Origin: Pectobacterium aquaticum
GTDB taxonomy: Bacteria; Pseudomonadota; Gammaproteobacteria; Enterobacterales; Enterobacteriaceae
Assembly: GCF_003382565.3 (NCBI RefSeq)
Contig: NZ_CP086253.1
Location: 4,400,426-4,464,425, forward strand
Reading direction: 5' to 3'
Length of the DNA: 64,000 bases
Of this stretch, positions 53,916 through 63,750 are shown in pieces (position 1 is the first letter of the stretch; each line of letters opens with the position of its first letter). Position numbers and translations under genes: made by a program. The notes under the pieces were generated by a model. It was given only the letters and a program-made list of their open reading frames with translations. It was not told where the DNA came from and did not search any database.

Positions 53916-55418
53916 TTATGTGTCAGCCGTTTTACGGGATTGCGATTTATTATCGCGGGTTGTCCAGACGAAGGCCGCGGTCAGCAGCAGGATCAGCGTG
54001 GCTGCGGCCAGCACAATGGAAAACCCCGAATCAAAGGCAGAATGGGCCTGTGTGGTAAGCATCTGCCGCATATTTTCCGGTAAGGATTCGGCAAAAATTA
54101 ATGCTTCGTCCAGACTGTCATACGCGGTGTCCGGTGCAGCAAACCCAGCGGGCAGCATAAACGTTGCGGAATAAGCGAAAGACAGCAAGCTGCCCATCAG
54201 CGTTACGCCCGTTGCGCCCCCTAATTCATAGGACACTTCTTCGATCGACGCCGCCATACCCGCTTTTGACGCTGGCGCAACCTGCATAATAGTGCTGGAT
54301 GCGGCCGTCATGGTGGAGCCCACGCCTGCGCCAATAACGGTTAGGCTGATGATTTGTATCATGGTAGGCGCATTGTGCAGCAGCAGATAGCTTCCCATTC
54401 CGAGCCCTGAAATCAACAGGCCAGCGGCTAGCATTGTCCCGCTATTCACGTGTGGCAGTATCTTTCCAGTTAACGGGCCAGCGATAAAGGACGCCAGCGA
54501 CAGTGGTAAAATGAACAGCCCAGCCTGTAGTGGAGACAGCCCGATGACTAACTGCAATCGCTGGGTGAAAGCCAGCTCCATGCCGATCAAGGCGGCGGCG
54601 GCCACGATAGCGGCGGCCACAGCAGCGCTGAAAGGCCGCAGGCGGAAGAGAGAGAAATCGATCAGGGGATGCTTGCTGTTACGCTGCCGCCGCACAAACA
54701 GGGTAATGAACGTCACGCCGATGAGCAGAGCGATTAGCGCATCCTCATAAGACGGAACCCGCTTGCCCAGCTCTTTGATGGCATAGGTAATACCAATCAA
54801 ACCCACCATGATTAATAGAGAACCGATGAAATCCCAGCGGTGGGAGGCGTTGCCCGGCTGATGTGGAATCACGGTGATTCCCATGATGAGCGCAAGCAAA
54901 ACGACCGGTACATTAATGAGGAAAACCGATCCCCACCAGAAGTACTCAAGCAGTATCCCGCCCATCACGGGGCCAAATGCTGCGCCGCCGGATGCGACCG
55001 CAGCCCAGATACCGATTGCCAGTGCGCGTTCCCGTTCATCAGTAAATGTCAGACGAATAATCGACAGTGTGGCGGGCATCATCATCGCCGCACCGATTGC
55101 CAGCAGCGCACGAGCGGCGATAAGCATACTGGGTGTGGGCGAATAAGCGGCAAACAGTGACGCCGCACCAAAGACCAGCAGCCCGGAAATAAATAGAGGT
55201 TTATGGCCCAGCTTATCGCCCAATGTGCCCATCCCCAGCAGTAAACCGGAGGCAATCAGCGCATAGATATTAACGATCCACAGCTTTTCCGATGCAGTCG
55301 CGTGCAGGTCGTGAGTCAGTCTCGGGAGTGCGGTGTACAGCACCGTCATGTCGATAACAATTAGGAACAGGGCGCTGGAAACAATGGCCAGAATCAGCCA
55401 CTTCTTGGGTGATTGCAT
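53916..55418 (-). CDS. smvA: MFS efflux pump SmvA
   Basis: DHA2 (14-helix) major facilitator, 500 residues. It has IVIDMTVLYTALPRLTHDL at helix 1, motif A LLLGMGTLGDKLGHKPLF and motif C GIWAAVASGGAAFGPVMGGI. It closely resembles Salmonella SmvA, which exports methyl viologen, acriflavine and cationic biocides. The divergent TetR-type gene fits SmvR. Start ATG at 55416-55418. Confidence 0.82.
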   Translation of the reverse strand: MQSPKKWLILAIVSSALFLIVIDMTVLYTALPRLTHDLHATASEKLWIVNIYALIASGLLLGMGTLGDKLGHKPLFISGLLVFGAASLFAAYSPTPSMLIAARALLAIGAAMMMPATLSIIRLTFTDERERALAIGIWAAVASGGAAFGPVMGGILLEYFWWGSVFLINVPVVLLALIMGITVIPHQPGNASHRWDFIGSLLIMVGLIGITYAIKELGKRVPSYEDALIALLIGVTFITLFVRRQRNSKHPLIDFSLFRLRPFSAAVAAAIVAAAALIGMELAFTQRLQLVIGLSPLQAGLFILPLSLASFIAGPLTGKILPHVNSGTMLAAGLLISGLGMGSYLLLHNAPTMIQIISLTVIGAGVGSTMTAASSTIMQVAPASKAGMAASIEEVSYELGGATGVTLMGSLLSFAYSATFMLPAGFAAPDTAYDSLDEALIFAESLPENMRQMLTTQAHSAFDSGFSIVLAAATLILLLTAAFVWTTRDNKSQSRKTADT

Positions 55419-55485
55419 AACAGGATCTCTACCTTGAACTTCTATTTTTCATCTGTCGGATAGCGTTCTGATGATATAGAATTGC

Positions 55486-55513
55486 TTTTTAAATACAAAC
55501 GTATTTTAAATTG
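55486..55513. promoter_or_regulatory. Probable SmvR (TetR) operator
   Basis: Near-palindrome TTTTTAAATAC-AAAC-GTATTTTAAATT centred at 55498.5, nine bases before the smvR start. Position and symmetry fit a TetR-family operator in the 103-bp divergent region. Confidence 0.55.
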
Positions 55514-55521
55514 GGGGATAT

Positions 55522-56076
55522 ATGGGGCGTCATAAGAGCATTAATCGTGCGTGCGTGTTGGATGCGGCGGAGCAGATTGTCCGCACCCAGGGAACGGCTG
55601 CGCTGACGATCGATGCGGTCGCTAAAGCTGCGGGCGTGACAAAAGGCGGTATTCAGTCGAGTTTCGGGACGAAAGATGAGCTGATTCACGCGATGTATCA
55701 GCGCTGGGAAGATGAGTTTGATGAGATGGCCGCTGTGTGCATCGGTGAGGATAATAGCTGGGAAGCCAGAGTGCGTGCGCACGTTGACATCACTTATCGG
55801 ACGGATGCCGCAGAAGGCGATCGAGCGGCGGGCATGATGGCCTCGTTGTTGAATACGCCTGAGCACCTTGCTAGATCGCAGGCGTGGTATGACAGCCAGT
55901 TGGCTGGGCTTGACCTGAATTCGCAGGAAGGGCGAGATGCCCGGCTGGCGTTTCTGGCATCCGAAGGGGCATTCCTGCTGCGCTATTTTGGCTTTATGGC
56001 GGTCGATGACGAGACCTGGAAAGCCATTTTCTCTGATATTTCCCGCCTGCTACCCGAGCGCACTGCTTCTTCCTGA
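55522..56076 (+). CDS. smvR: TetR-family repressor SmvR
   Basis: A 184-residue TetR regulator. The N-terminal helix-turn-helix is at about 10-55 (NRACVLDAAEQIVRTQGTAA, VAKAAGVTKGGIQSSFGTKD), followed by a helical ligand-binding domain. Divergent from smvA, the arrangement known for smvA-smvR, where loss of the repressor raises cationic biocide tolerance. Start ATG at 55522 after GGGGGA. Confidence 0.8.
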   Translation: MGRHKSINRACVLDAAEQIVRTQGTAALTIDAVAKAAGVTKGGIQSSFGTKDELIHAMYQRWEDEFDEMAAVCIGEDNSWEARVRAHVDITYRTDAAEGDRAAGMMASLLNTPEHLARSQAWYDSQLAGLDLNSQEGRDARLAFLASEGAFLLRYFGFMAVDDETWKAIFSDISRLLPERTASS

Positions 56077-56125
56077 GGAAACCCCTCTGTCCATGAAGCG
56101 CATTGTTTTACAGATGATTGTTTGA

Positions 56126-56536
56126 TTATGATTTGATGGATTGTTGCTCGCCTGACCGCTGTGCCGCCAGAATATCGTCTAGATTCCCTTCAACCCATAT
56201 CGCCAGCTCTTTTACCCTTACGCTCACTTCCTTGCCTAATGGCGTCAGGCTGTATTCAACATGCGGCGGGACAACCGGATAGGCCGTTCGTAGAACAAAA
56301 CCATCACTTTCCAGCCATTGCAGAGTTTGCGCCAGCATGCGCTCGCTCACGCCGCCAATCCGTCGACGCAGTTGACTAAAGCGATGCGTATCATCAAGTA
56401 ATGCGATCAGAATCAGTACGCCCCAGCGACTGGTAACGTGGTTAAGTATCTGGCGAGAAGGGCATTTCTCAGCAAAGACATCACCAGTTGGCAGAATGGG
56501 TAGCAATAAATCTGCTGGTGTTTTGGGTTGACTCAC
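56126..56536 (-). CDS. HxlR-family regulator (YtfH-like)
   Basis: A 136-residue HxlR-type winged-helix protein with an N-terminal Cys (EKCPSRQILNHVTSRWGVLI) and recognition region LRRRIGGVSERMLAQTLQWL. The wing follows, reading P-V-V-P-P-H-V-E-Y-S-L-T-P-L-G. The start codon is GTG at 56534-56536, with AAGG upstream. It is divergent from qorB, exactly as E. coli ytfH is from ytfG (qorB); the Cys is a candidate redox sensor. Second such pair in the window. Confidence 0.85.
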   Translation of the reverse strand: MSQPKTPADLLLPILPTGDVFAEKCPSRQILNHVTSRWGVLILIALLDDTHRFSQLRRRIGGVSERMLAQTLQWLESDGFVLRTAYPVVPPHVEYSLTPLGKEVSVRVKELAIWVEGNLDDILAAQRSGEQQSIKS

Positions 56537-56538
56537 TA

Positions 56539-56565
56539 TACTTACCTTTATGTATGTACTTACTT
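56539..56565. promoter_or_regulatory. Putative HxlR operator upstream of the ytfH-like gene
   Basis: Direct repeat TACTTAC (56539-56545 and 56557-56563), 18 bp apart, with TATGTATG between. It overlaps the ribosome-binding site of the HxlR gene. Confidence 0.5.
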
Positions 56566-56602
56566 AAAATTAGCTTTGCCGCTATTATGCCAGCCACTAC
56601 CC

Positions 56603-56672
56603 GTTAGTAAAAGACGGTTAACAAAAGATGGTTAGTAAAAGACGGTTAATAAAAGACAGTCAATAAAAGGAG
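56603..56672 (+). repeat. Five-unit 14-bp tandem repeat ending in the qorB ribosome-binding site
   Basis: Five head-to-tail 14-bp units: GTTAGTAAAAGACG (56603), GTTAACAAAAGATG (56617), GTTAGTAAAAGACG (56631), GTTAATAAAAGACA (56645) and GTCAATAAAAGGAG (56659-56672). Units 1 and 3 are identical. The last unit has changed to AAAAGGAG and supplies the Shine-Dalgarno of qorB, whose ATG is at 56679. Confidence 0.9.
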
Positions 56673-56678
56673 CTTGAG

Positions 56679-57530
56679 ATGATTGCTATTACTGGTGCAT
56701 CCGGCCAACTGGGCCGTTTGGTTATCAAACAACTGTTAGAGAAGGTTCCGGCGAGCGACATCGTGGCGCTGGTGCGTGATGTCAATAAAGTTACCGATCT
56801 ATCGGCGCTTGGCGTGCAGGTGAAAGCAGCAGATTACAATCAGCCTGAGGCGCTGGCTTCTGCTCTGCAAGGTGTGGATAAGGTGCTGCTGATCTCTTCT
56901 AGCGAAGTGGGTCAGCGTGCGGTACAACACCGCAATGTCATCGATGCGGCGGTGAAAGCCGGTGTTAAACTGGTGGCTTATACCAGTCTGCTGCACGCGG
57001 ATAAGTCCCCTCTGGCGCTGGCGGAAGAACACCGTCAAACGGAGACGTTGCTGAAGGATTCTGGTTTACCGCATGTCCTGCTGCGCAACGGCTGGTATAC
57101 CGAAAACTATGCGGCCAGCATCCCTGCGGCGCTGGAACACGGTGTGTTTATCGGTAGCGCGGGTGAAGGCAAAATTACGTCTGCAACCCGTGAAGACTTC
57201 GCTGCCGCTGCGGTCGCAGTTCTGACGCAGGAAGGGCAAGCTGGCGAGGTTTACGAACTGGCTGGCGACGAGCCTTACACGCTGGCAGAGCTGGCGGCGG
57301 AAGTCAGCAAACAGTCTGGCAAAAATATCGGTTATCAAAATCTGTCCGAAGCGGAGTTTGCCGCCGTGCTGGTTTCAGCCGGGCTACCTGAGGGTTTCGC
57401 GCAGATTATTGCGGATTCGGACACTGGTGCATCTAAAGGTGGTCTGTTTGATGACGGTAAGCAACTGAGCCGCCTGATCGGTCGCCCAACCACGCCGCTG
57501 TCTGCGGTAGTGAAAGCGACGTTGAAATAA
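56679..57530 (+). CDS. qorB: NAD(P)H:quinone oxidoreductase QorB
   Basis: NmrA-type Rossmann protein, 283 residues, closely matching E. coli QorB (YtfG), which reduces quinones with NADPH. The dinucleotide motif GASGQLG is at 6-12. Shared segments include LLISSSEVGQRAVQHRNVID, AYTSLLHADKSPLALAEEH, LLRNGWYTENYAAS and GASKGGLFDD. Divergent from its probable HxlR regulator. The start is fixed by the AAGGAG in the last tandem-repeat unit. Confidence 0.9.
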   Translation: MIAITGASGQLGRLVIKQLLEKVPASDIVALVRDVNKVTDLSALGVQVKAADYNQPEALASALQGVDKVLLISSSEVGQRAVQHRNVIDAAVKAGVKLVAYTSLLHADKSPLALAEEHRQTETLLKDSGLPHVLLRNGWYTENYAASIPAALEHGVFIGSAGEGKITSATREDFAAAAVAVLTQEGQAGEVYELAGDEPYTLAELAAEVSKQSGKNIGYQNLSEAEFAAVLVSAGLPEGFAQIIADSDTGASKGGLFDDGKQLSRLIGRPTTPLSAVVKATLK

Positions 57531-57600
57531 CCCTTAAAAAGTAACGCTTAAAAATCGGCTCAGAGATCATTCTGTACCCGCCTTATTGCTTATATTCTAT

Positions 57601-57704
57601 TTACACGCCATAGCAGATAAATGCACAATTAACGGCTATAGCGTGTAATTATTGCTTTACCTGCTAAAGCGTGTAATATTTATTCTACCGTCTATAACCG
57701 ATAG
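57601..57704. promoter_or_regulatory. Repeated operator-like sites upstream of hipBA
   Basis: TTACACGCCATAGC (57601-57614) and its near inverse GCTATAGCGTGTAA (57635-57648) are followed by a direct copy GCTAAAGCGTGTAA (57663-57676) 28 bp further. A short symmetric CTAT-AACCG-ATAG follows at about 57692-57704, just before hipB. None matches the E. coli HipB operator TATCC-N8-GGATA, so HipB here may recognise a different sequence. Confidence 0.65.
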
Positions 57705-57713
57705 GATAAGAGG

Positions 57714-57980
57714 ATGAAGGTCACCAACAGCAAGCAGCTTAGCAGCTACCTGAAAGATGTTCGTATCACGCAGAAGCTTTCACAAGGGAAAGTGGCCAGT
57801 AAAGTGGGTATTCGCCAGGATACGGTATCCAGCTTCGAGCAACATCCTGATTCCACCAAGCTGGAAACCTTCTTTAAAATCCTGTCGGCATTGAACTTAG
57901 AACTTACTGTTACGCCCCGAAATGTGAATACCGCCAATAACGAAGCCTCTGTTGCATCATCCTGGAAGGAAGAATGGTAA
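57714..57980 (+). CDS. hipB: HipB antitoxin, XRE-family repressor
   Basis: An 88-residue DNA-binding antitoxin (E. coli HipB 88). The helix-turn-helix is at about 10-65 (DVRITQKLSQGKVASKVGIR, QDTVSSFEQHPDSTKLETF), followed by the beta-lobe strand (LNLELTVTPRN). The flexible tail ends in Trp (KEEW), a residue important for HipB turnover in E. coli. Its last bases overlap the hipA start (ATGGTAATG), so the two are translationally coupled. It should repress the operon with HipA as co-repressor. Confidence 0.9.
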   Translation: MKVTNSKQLSSYLKDVRITQKLSQGKVASKVGIRQDTVSSFEQHPDSTKLETFFKILSALNLELTVTPRNVNTANNEASVASSWKEEW

Positions 57981-59299
57981 TGGCTGCGCTCGATGTTTAC
58001 ATGAACGGCTATCGGGTGGGGATTCTGACCAAAACGGGCAGTGGGGCACATCATTTTTCCTATGATGCGAACTGGCTCGGGTTGCCGGGGAGTCGCCCCA
58101 TTTCGCTTTCTATGCCGCTACGTCATCAGCCCTATCAAGGTGATGAGGTTTATAATTTCTTCGACAATTTGTTGCCGGATAACCCGGATATCAGAAGACG
58201 CATTGTCGCCAGACATCACGCTGACTCCACCCAGCCGTTTGATCTGCTGGCTAAAGTGGGGCAAGACAGTGTCGGGGCGTTGCAATTAGTGCCGCAGGGT
58301 ACACCTGTGCACGATATAAAAAAGATCAAATACAAAACTTTATCTGAGCAGCAGCTTGAAAACATACTGGCGGGATACCTGTCCGATGCCCCGCTGGGGA
58401 TGATTGATACAGAAGACAATTTTCGTATCTCTATCGCGGGCGCACAGGAAAAGACGGCGCTGCTTTATCTGGATGATCACTGGTGCCTGCCTCTCAATGC
58501 CACACCAACTACCCACATCATCAAGCTACCGATTGGTAAAATCGAGAGTCACTCTTACTCAATTGATATGTCTGACAGCGTTGAAAATGAGTATCTGTGC
58601 CTGCTCATTGCCAAGGCATTTGGGTTGCCAGTGCCGCACTGTTTTATGATCAACGCTGGCAAGATAAAGGCGTTGGCGGTGGAGCGTTTTGATCGTAAAT
58701 ACGCCTCGGATGTCAGTTGGATTATGCGGTTACCACAAGAGGATTTTTGTCAGGTATTAAACGTTCCTTCCGCACTGAAATATGAAAATCATGGTGGACC
58801 GGGTATTTCCGCCATTATGTCGTTTCTATTGGGTTCGGCTGATCCAGAAAGGGATCGTTATCGCTTTATGCAGGCTCAGGTACTGTTTTGGCTATTGGCT
58901 GCAACGGATGGTCATGCGAAAAATTTTTCCCTGTTTATTGAATCTGAGGGACGATATCGACTCACGCCTTTCTATGACATTCTCTCTATGTATCCGGCGA
59001 TGGGCGGACGGGGAATTGACCACAGAGAGGCCAAATTGGCGATGGGATTGACTGGCTCAAGAGGCAAGAAATATGCGATTGAGCAGATCTTTCCCCGGCA
59101 TTTTTTCCAGACGGCGAAGGCCGTTGGGTTTGCCAGAGAATCGATGGAAAACATTCTGGTGGAGTTTTCAAACACCGTTGAGACCGTTATGACGACTGTT
59201 GGAAGTCAACTGCCTGTGGATTTTCCTACTCATATCAGTGATGCAATCCTGACCGGGTTGCAGGCTAGATCGAGACGGCTCATGAGAGGATGGGAGTAA
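57974..59299 (+). CDS. hipA: HipA toxin, serine/threonine kinase
   Basis: HipA phosphorylates glutamyl-tRNA synthetase in E. coli, halting translation and promoting persistence. The product has 441 residues from 57974, or 439 from the ATG at 57980. It is collinear with E. coli HipA: VYNFFDNLLPDNPDIRRRIV near 59, the autophosphorylated P-loop serine in DNFRISIAGAQEKTALL near 153, ATDGHAKNFSLFI and YRLTPFYDILSMYP in the catalytic core. All kinase motifs look intact, so the module is probably active. Confidence 0.92.
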   Translation: MVMAALDVYMNGYRVGILTKTGSGAHHFSYDANWLGLPGSRPISLSMPLRHQPYQGDEVYNFFDNLLPDNPDIRRRIVARHHADSTQPFDLLAKVGQDSVGALQLVPQGTPVHDIKKIKYKTLSEQQLENILAGYLSDAPLGMIDTEDNFRISIAGAQEKTALLYLDDHWCLPLNATPTTHIIKLPIGKIESHSYSIDMSDSVENEYLCLLIAKAFGLPVPHCFMINAGKIKALAVERFDRKYASDVSWIMRLPQEDFCQVLNVPSALKYENHGGPGISAIMSFLLGSADPERDRYRFMQAQVLFWLLAATDGHAKNFSLFIESEGRYRLTPFYDILSMYPAMGGRGIDHREAKLAMGLTGSRGKKYAIEQIFPRHFFQTAKAVGFARESMENILVEFSNTVETVMTTVGSQLPVDFPTHISDAILTGLQARSRRLMRGWE

Positions 59300-59312
59300 T
59301 TTCCCCGACGAA

Positions 59313-59439
59313 TATACCCGTCATACTTCAAGCTGCTTGTGCGTTGGCTGCCCTTACTCACCCCAGTCACTTACCTGAGTAAGCTCCTGGGGATTCGTGC
59401 GATTGCCGCCTTCACGCAACTCGAATTATTTAGGGCATA
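59313..59439. repeat. ERIC (IRU) element
   Basis: Exactly 127 bp, the ERIC consensus length, from TATACCCG to the end of TTATTTAGGGCATA. It contains the hallmark stretches TCATACTTCAAGCTGC, CACCCCAGTCACTTAC and GTAAGCTCCTGGGGATT. It fills the gap between hipA and the convergent mnmE. Confidence 0.93.
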
Positions 59440-59455
59440 AATCGGGGAGAGCAAA

Positions 59456-60820
59456 TCACTTCCCGATACAAAAGCTCGAGAAAATACGGCCTAGCAGGTC
59501 GTCAGAGGTGAACTCGCCGGTGATTTCACTTAAGGCCTGCTGTGCCAGCCGCAGTTCTTCTGCCAGCAGTTCTCCCGCGTAGGCGCTCACCAGCTGTTCT
59601 TTGCCCTGAATCAGATGCTGTGCAGCCAGTTCGAGTGCTTGCAGGTGGCGACGTCGAGCCAGAAAACCGCCTTCTGTGTTGCTGGTGAACCCCATACTTT
59701 GCTTGAGGTGGTCGCGCAGCGTATCGATGCCTTCACCCGTGCGGGCGGACAGGCGGATGAGTGAGTGAGTATTTACCTCTTCGATGCCGAGCGTTTCGCC
59801 AGTCACATCAGCTTTGTTACGTACCACAGTAATCGGTAGCGTTTTTGGCAGGCGCACCATAAATTCTGGCCAGATTTGCTCAGGCTCGGTCGCCTGCGTG
59901 GTGGTGCCGTCTACCATGAATAGAACGCGATCGGCCTGTTCGATTTCCTGCCAGGCGCGCTCAATACCAATGCGCTCGACTTCGTCGCTGGCATCGCGCA
60001 GCCCAGCGGTGTCGATGATATGCAACGGCATTCCGTCGATATGGATATGTTCACGTAGTACGTCGCGTGTCGTTCCGGCGATATCCGTCACAATGGCAGC
60101 TTCACGACCCGCTAACGCATTGAGTAAGCTGGATTTACCGGCATTAGGACGACCCGCGATCACGACTTTCATCCCTTCCCGCAGCAGGCTACCTTGATGC
60201 GCTTCGGCTCTGACGGCATCCAGATCGGCCATCACGCCATTTAACTGTGCTTCAATTTTGCCATCGGAGAGAAAGTCGATCTCCTCATCTGGGAAGTCGA
60301 TGGCAGCTTCGACGTAGATTCGCAGGTGAGTGAGTGCTTCCACTAACTGATTTATACGGGTGGAAAATACGCCTTGCAGAGAGTTCAGCGCTGAGCGTGC
60401 GGCCTGTTCCGAGCTGGCATCAATCAGATCGGCAATGGCTTCCGCCTGCGCAAGATCGAGTTTGTCGTTCAGGAAGGCGCGCTCAGAAAATTCGCCAGGC
60501 CGCGCAATCCGCACGTTAGATAGCGTCAGGATACGTTGCAGGAGCAAATCAAGAATAACCGGACCGCCGTGACCCTGAAGCTCCAGCACGTCTTCACCGG
60601 TAAAGGAGTTCGGGCCGGGAAACCAGAGAGCGATACCTTGATCGAGCGTGGTACCGTTGGCATCACGGAACGGCAGATAATCGGCGTGGCGAGGCTTGGG
60701 AAGCTTACCCAGAACGGCATGCGCGACGTCGGCGGCGGCCTGTCCTGAAATGCGTAAAATACCCACGCCTCCGCGTCCCGGTGGCGTGGCTTGGGCGACG
60801 ATGGTGTCGGTATTACTCAT
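59456..60820 (-). CDS. mnmE: tRNA modification GTPase MnmE (TrmE)
   Basis: GTPase partner of MnmG in wobble uridine modification. The product has 454 residues, as in E. coli. The N-terminal tetrahydrofolate-binding domain ([16 protein letters not shown]), helical domain and inserted G domain with [25 protein letters not shown] and NKAD are all present. The C-terminal catalytic Cys in the final C-I-G-K is intact. It follows yidC on the minus strand after a terminator. Confidence 0.97.
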   Translation of the reverse strand: MSNTDTIVAQATPPGRGGVGILRISGQAAADVAHAVLGKLPKPRHADYLPFRDANGTTLDQGIALWFPGPNSFTGEDVLELQGHGGPVILDLLLQRILTLSNVRIARPGEFSERAFLNDKLDLAQAEAIADLIDASSEQAARSALNSLQGVFSTRINQLVEALTHLRIYVEAAIDFPDEEIDFLSDGKIEAQLNGVMADLDAVRAEAHQGSLLREGMKVVIAGRPNAGKSSLLNALAGREAAIVTDIAGTTRDVLREHIHIDGMPLHIIDTAGLRDASDEVERIGIERAWQEIEQADRVLFMVDGTTTQATEPEQIWPEFMVRLPKTLPITVVRNKADVTGETLGIEEVNTHSLIRLSARTGEGIDTLRDHLKQSMGFTSNTEGGFLARRRHLQALELAAQHLIQGKEQLVSAYAGELLAEELRLAQQALSEITGEFTSDDLLGRIFSSFCIGK

Positions 60821-60889
60821 GATGTTCTCTCTGCATTGATGCCTGTCTAGCAGGCTATTTTACGTATCTTGGCTGATAAAGCAGCCGTT

Positions 60890-60919
60890 AAAAAAATAAG
60901 GCGGTCAATGACCGCCTTA
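60890..60919 (-). terminator. Terminator after yidC
   Basis: Perfect 11-bp stem TAAGGCGGTCA/TGACCGCCTTA (60897-60919); on the minus strand it is followed by a run of T residues (60890-60896). Separates yidC from mnmE. Confidence 0.88.
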
Positions 60920-60948
60920 CGCTTTCTATCGGTTAGCCATCAACCGGA

Positions 60949-62583
60949 TTATTTTTTCTCGCGGCTATGTAAGCCACGTTTTTCCAGACCGCGGTAAATC
61001 AACTGCTGCTGGAGAATGGTAACCAGGTTGCTGACGATGTAGTACATAACCAGACCTGACGGGAACCATAGGAAGAAGACCGTAAAGATGACCGGCATAT
61101 AGGTCATGATCTTCTGCTGCATTGGATCGGTCACGGTGGTTGGTGACATCTTCTGAATGAAGAACATCGTCACGCCCATCAGGATCGGCAGAATGTAGTA
61201 CGGGTCTTGTGCAGACAGGTCATGAATCCACAGAGCGAACGGCGCGTGACGCAGTTCAACGGAGCCCATCAGCATGTAATACAGCGCCAGGAAGATTGGC
61301 ATCTGAATCAGCAGTGGGAAGCAGCCGCCCAGCGGGTTCACTTTCTCTGACTTGTACAGCGCCATCATTTCCTGACTCATGCGCTGTTTGTCATCACCAA
61401 TACGCTCACGCATAGCCTGCAATTTAGGTTGCAGTAAGCGCATTTTCGCCATTGAGGTGTATTGCGCTTTCGTCAGCGGATACATGATTCCGCGCACGAT
61501 AAAGGTAATGGCAATAATGGAGAAGCCCCAGTTGCCGATAAAGCTATGCAGGAATTTCAGCAGCTTAAACAGCGGCTGAGAAATAAACCACAGCCAGCCG
61601 TAATCTACGGTCAGATCCAGGTGCGGTGCGACAGCAGCCATCTTGTCCTGAATTTCCGGGCCGACCCACAGGGTGGTCTTCAGGTCTTGCTGGCTACCTG
61701 CGGCAACCACAACAGGAGCGGATTTGAAACCAATGGCAGCCTGACCGTTACCCAGCTTGCTGGTGTAGAAGGTGTTAGCGCCAGCCGTAGTCGGAATCCA
61801 CGCGGTTGCGAAGTACTGTTGCAGAATCGCTACCCAGCCACCATTGGTGGTGATGTTCAGGTTTTCGTCCATGTCGCTGAAGCTGTACTTTTTGTACTTG
61901 TCTTCACTGGAAGAGAACGCCGCGCCACGATAAGTGTGCAGTGCAAAGTTGCTGCTGCCGGTATCGCGGTGCTTAGGTAATTCGATAGATTGCTTTAACT
62001 GACCGAACAACGTGAGTTCCAGAGGCTGAGCGCTGGTGTTGTTGACGCTATAGTCAACGTTCAGTGCATAGTCGCCACGTTTCAGAACAAACGTTTTGGT
62101 GTAGGTGATACCGTCAGCCGCGGTGTATGTCATCGGGATGCGCAGCTCGCTCTGACCATCCGCCAGCTCGAAGCTATCTTGCGTGGTGGTAAATAGCGGA
62201 CGTGGGCCGTTAGCCGGGTTGTCTGGGCCGTTTTTGCCGGTCAAACCGCTCTGAGCCTGATAGACAAACTCGGAGGTGGTTTCCAGCAGGTGGAAAGGTT
62301 TATCTGAACCCAATGTATCCGGGTAAGCCAGCAGATGCGCTTGCTCGATGTCGCCGCCACGCGTGTTGATTGTCAGCGACAGCACATCGGTTTTCACTGT
62401 GATCAGTTTGCCTTGACCGCTGGCGGGTACGCCCTGGTTGGTAGCATCACCGGTCACTGCGTTCGTCGCCTGCTGTATGGCCTGCGTGGTTGCTGGCGGA
62501 TTTTTATCCGTCTCCCAAGCCTGCCAAAGCATAAAGGTTACGAATAGCAGAGCGATGAGAAGAAGATTGCGTTGCGAATCCAT
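60949..62583 (-). CDS. yidC: Membrane protein insertase YidC
   Basis: Insertase and chaperone for inner-membrane proteins, including F0 subunit c encoded in this window. The product has 544 residues (E. coli 548). The N-terminal signal anchor is [20 protein letters not shown], followed by a large periplasmic domain to about 340 and the five-helix core with the hydrophilic-groove Arg in [20 protein letters not shown]. The C-terminus is basic. Only three bases separate it from yidD upstream. Confidence 0.97.
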   Translation of the reverse strand: MDSQRNLLLIALLFVTFMLWQAWETDKNPPATTQAIQQATNAVTGDATNQGVPASGQGKLITVKTDVLSLTINTRGGDIEQAHLLAYPDTLGSDKPFHLLETTSEFVYQAQSGLTGKNGPDNPANGPRPLFTTTQDSFELADGQSELRIPMTYTAADGITYTKTFVLKRGDYALNVDYSVNNTSAQPLELTLFGQLKQSIELPKHRDTGSSNFALHTYRGAAFSSSEDKYKKYSFSDMDENLNITTNGGWVAILQQYFATAWIPTTAGANTFYTSKLGNGQAAIGFKSAPVVVAAGSQQDLKTTLWVGPEIQDKMAAVAPHLDLTVDYGWLWFISQPLFKLLKFLHSFIGNWGFSIIAITFIVRGIMYPLTKAQYTSMAKMRLLQPKLQAMRERIGDDKQRMSQEMMALYKSEKVNPLGGCFPLLIQMPIFLALYYMLMGSVELRHAPFALWIHDLSAQDPYYILPILMGVTMFFIQKMSPTTVTDPMQQKIMTYMPVIFTVFFLWFPSGLVMYYIVSNLVTILQQQLIYRGLEKRGLHSREKK

Positions 62584-62585
62584 CG

Positions 62586-62843
62586 TTAATGTTCTCTGTT
62601 ATTGTCGGTTTTTGGCGGTACGGGATCATCACCACCAGGGTTCAAAGGATGGCATTTTAATACGCGTTTAAGCGTCAACCAACAGCCTTTTATCATGCCG
62701 AACCTGCGTATTGCTTCAATACCGTATTGCGAGCACGTTGGCCGGAACCGACAATGCGGTCCGAGCAACGGGCTGATAACGAGTTGATAACCGCGTATCA
62801 ACCCGATCAGGAGTCGGGAGCCAAACGACAATGCCGACGCCAT
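62586..62843 (-). CDS. yidD: Membrane protein insertion efficiency factor YidD
   Basis: Small (85-residue) membrane-associated protein that improves YidC-dependent insertion. Signature: [21 protein letters not shown] then [34 protein letters not shown]. Its start overlaps the end of rnpA by 37 bp, the same conserved overlap as in E. coli. Confidence 0.95.
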   Translation of the reverse strand: MASALSFGSRLLIGLIRGYQLVISPLLGPHCRFRPTCSQYGIEAIRRFGMIKGCWLTLKRVLKCHPLNPGGDDPVPPKTDNNREH

Positions 62844-63166
62844 AGTTTTTCCAATGCTTCCGTCAGAGTACGGTTATCCAGTTCAGACACCCCTTTTTTC
62901 ACCAGCACGACAAAGTCCATTGAAGGCAATGAATGTTGGTGTAGGCGAAAACTTTCGCGCGTCAGGCGTTTAATCCGATTGCGTTCATGAGCACGTTTCA
63001 CATGCTTTTTGGCGACGGTAAGACCGATGCGGGGATGCCCCAGCGAGTTCAGGCGGCCGAGAATGGTGATTTGCGGCGTGCCAGCCCGTTGCGGTTGCTG
63101 GAAGACGAAAGTGAAATGACTGGGAGTTAACAAACGTAACTCCCTGGGAAATGCTAGCTTAACCAC
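62807..63166 (-). CDS. rnpA: Ribonuclease P protein component RnpA
   Basis: Protein cofactor of RNase P (tRNA 5' end maturation). It has 119 residues, as in E. coli. The start is GTG at 63164-63166, giving [22 protein letters not shown]. The RNR motif is in [18 protein letters not shown]. It lies 18 bp after rpmH and overlaps yidD at its 3' end. Confidence 0.96.
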   Translation of the reverse strand: MVKLAFPRELRLLTPSHFTFVFQQPQRAGTPQITILGRLNSLGHPRIGLTVAKKHVKRAHERNRIKRLTRESFRLHQHSLPSMDFVVLVKKGVSELDNRTLTEALEKLWRRHCRLAPDS

Positions 63167-63184
63167 TCGGTGGGTTAGCTTTTA

Positions 63185-63337
<153 letters not shown>

Positions 63338-63446
63338 CTAAACTTGGAAAATTATAACTTCACAGTAAACGCGTTTGGCTGTTCGGCGTGAAAAAATGAC
63401 CGACGCCTCAATCGCATATCACAGCTATATAACGGAAAGAGGCAGG

Positions 63447-63475
63447 ATTGTAATAATTGTACAGTCCTGAGTCAA
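63447..63475 (-). promoter_or_regulatory. rpmH sigma-70 promoter
   Basis: On the minus strand TTGACT (63470-63475), a 17-bp spacer and TACAAT (63447-63452), about 120 bp upstream of rpmH. Confidence 0.8.
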
Positions 63476-63750
63476 TTAACATCACACTTAACACGCCAGC
63501 CATTCCGATTATTTTTGGAATTTCTGCCTGCCAGAGCACAGAAAAGGCGTAGACGCGCGGGCAGGGAATTATACGGGCTCTGTTGCAAAGCGCAAGGATC
63601 CTCCAATGATCTGTCCCGTAAGATCATGATCGATGTCACCGTAACGATCGTGTTTCCGACGGTATGCTTGGATGCGTTTCATGTAGGGCGGGTAAAATAT
63701 GTGCTCACTGCCCCTCTGGCGTGTTGCGGGGAGTCGCGATGAGAATAGCC

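Noticed and set aside
56603..56672. CRISPR-like array
   Set aside because: Units are only 14 bp, head to tail with no spacers, and lie in a promoter. No cas gene is in the window.
59313..59439. Attachment site or mobile-element end beside hipBA
   Set aside because: The sequence is a full-length ERIC element with its own consensus; no integrase or direct repeat accompanies it.
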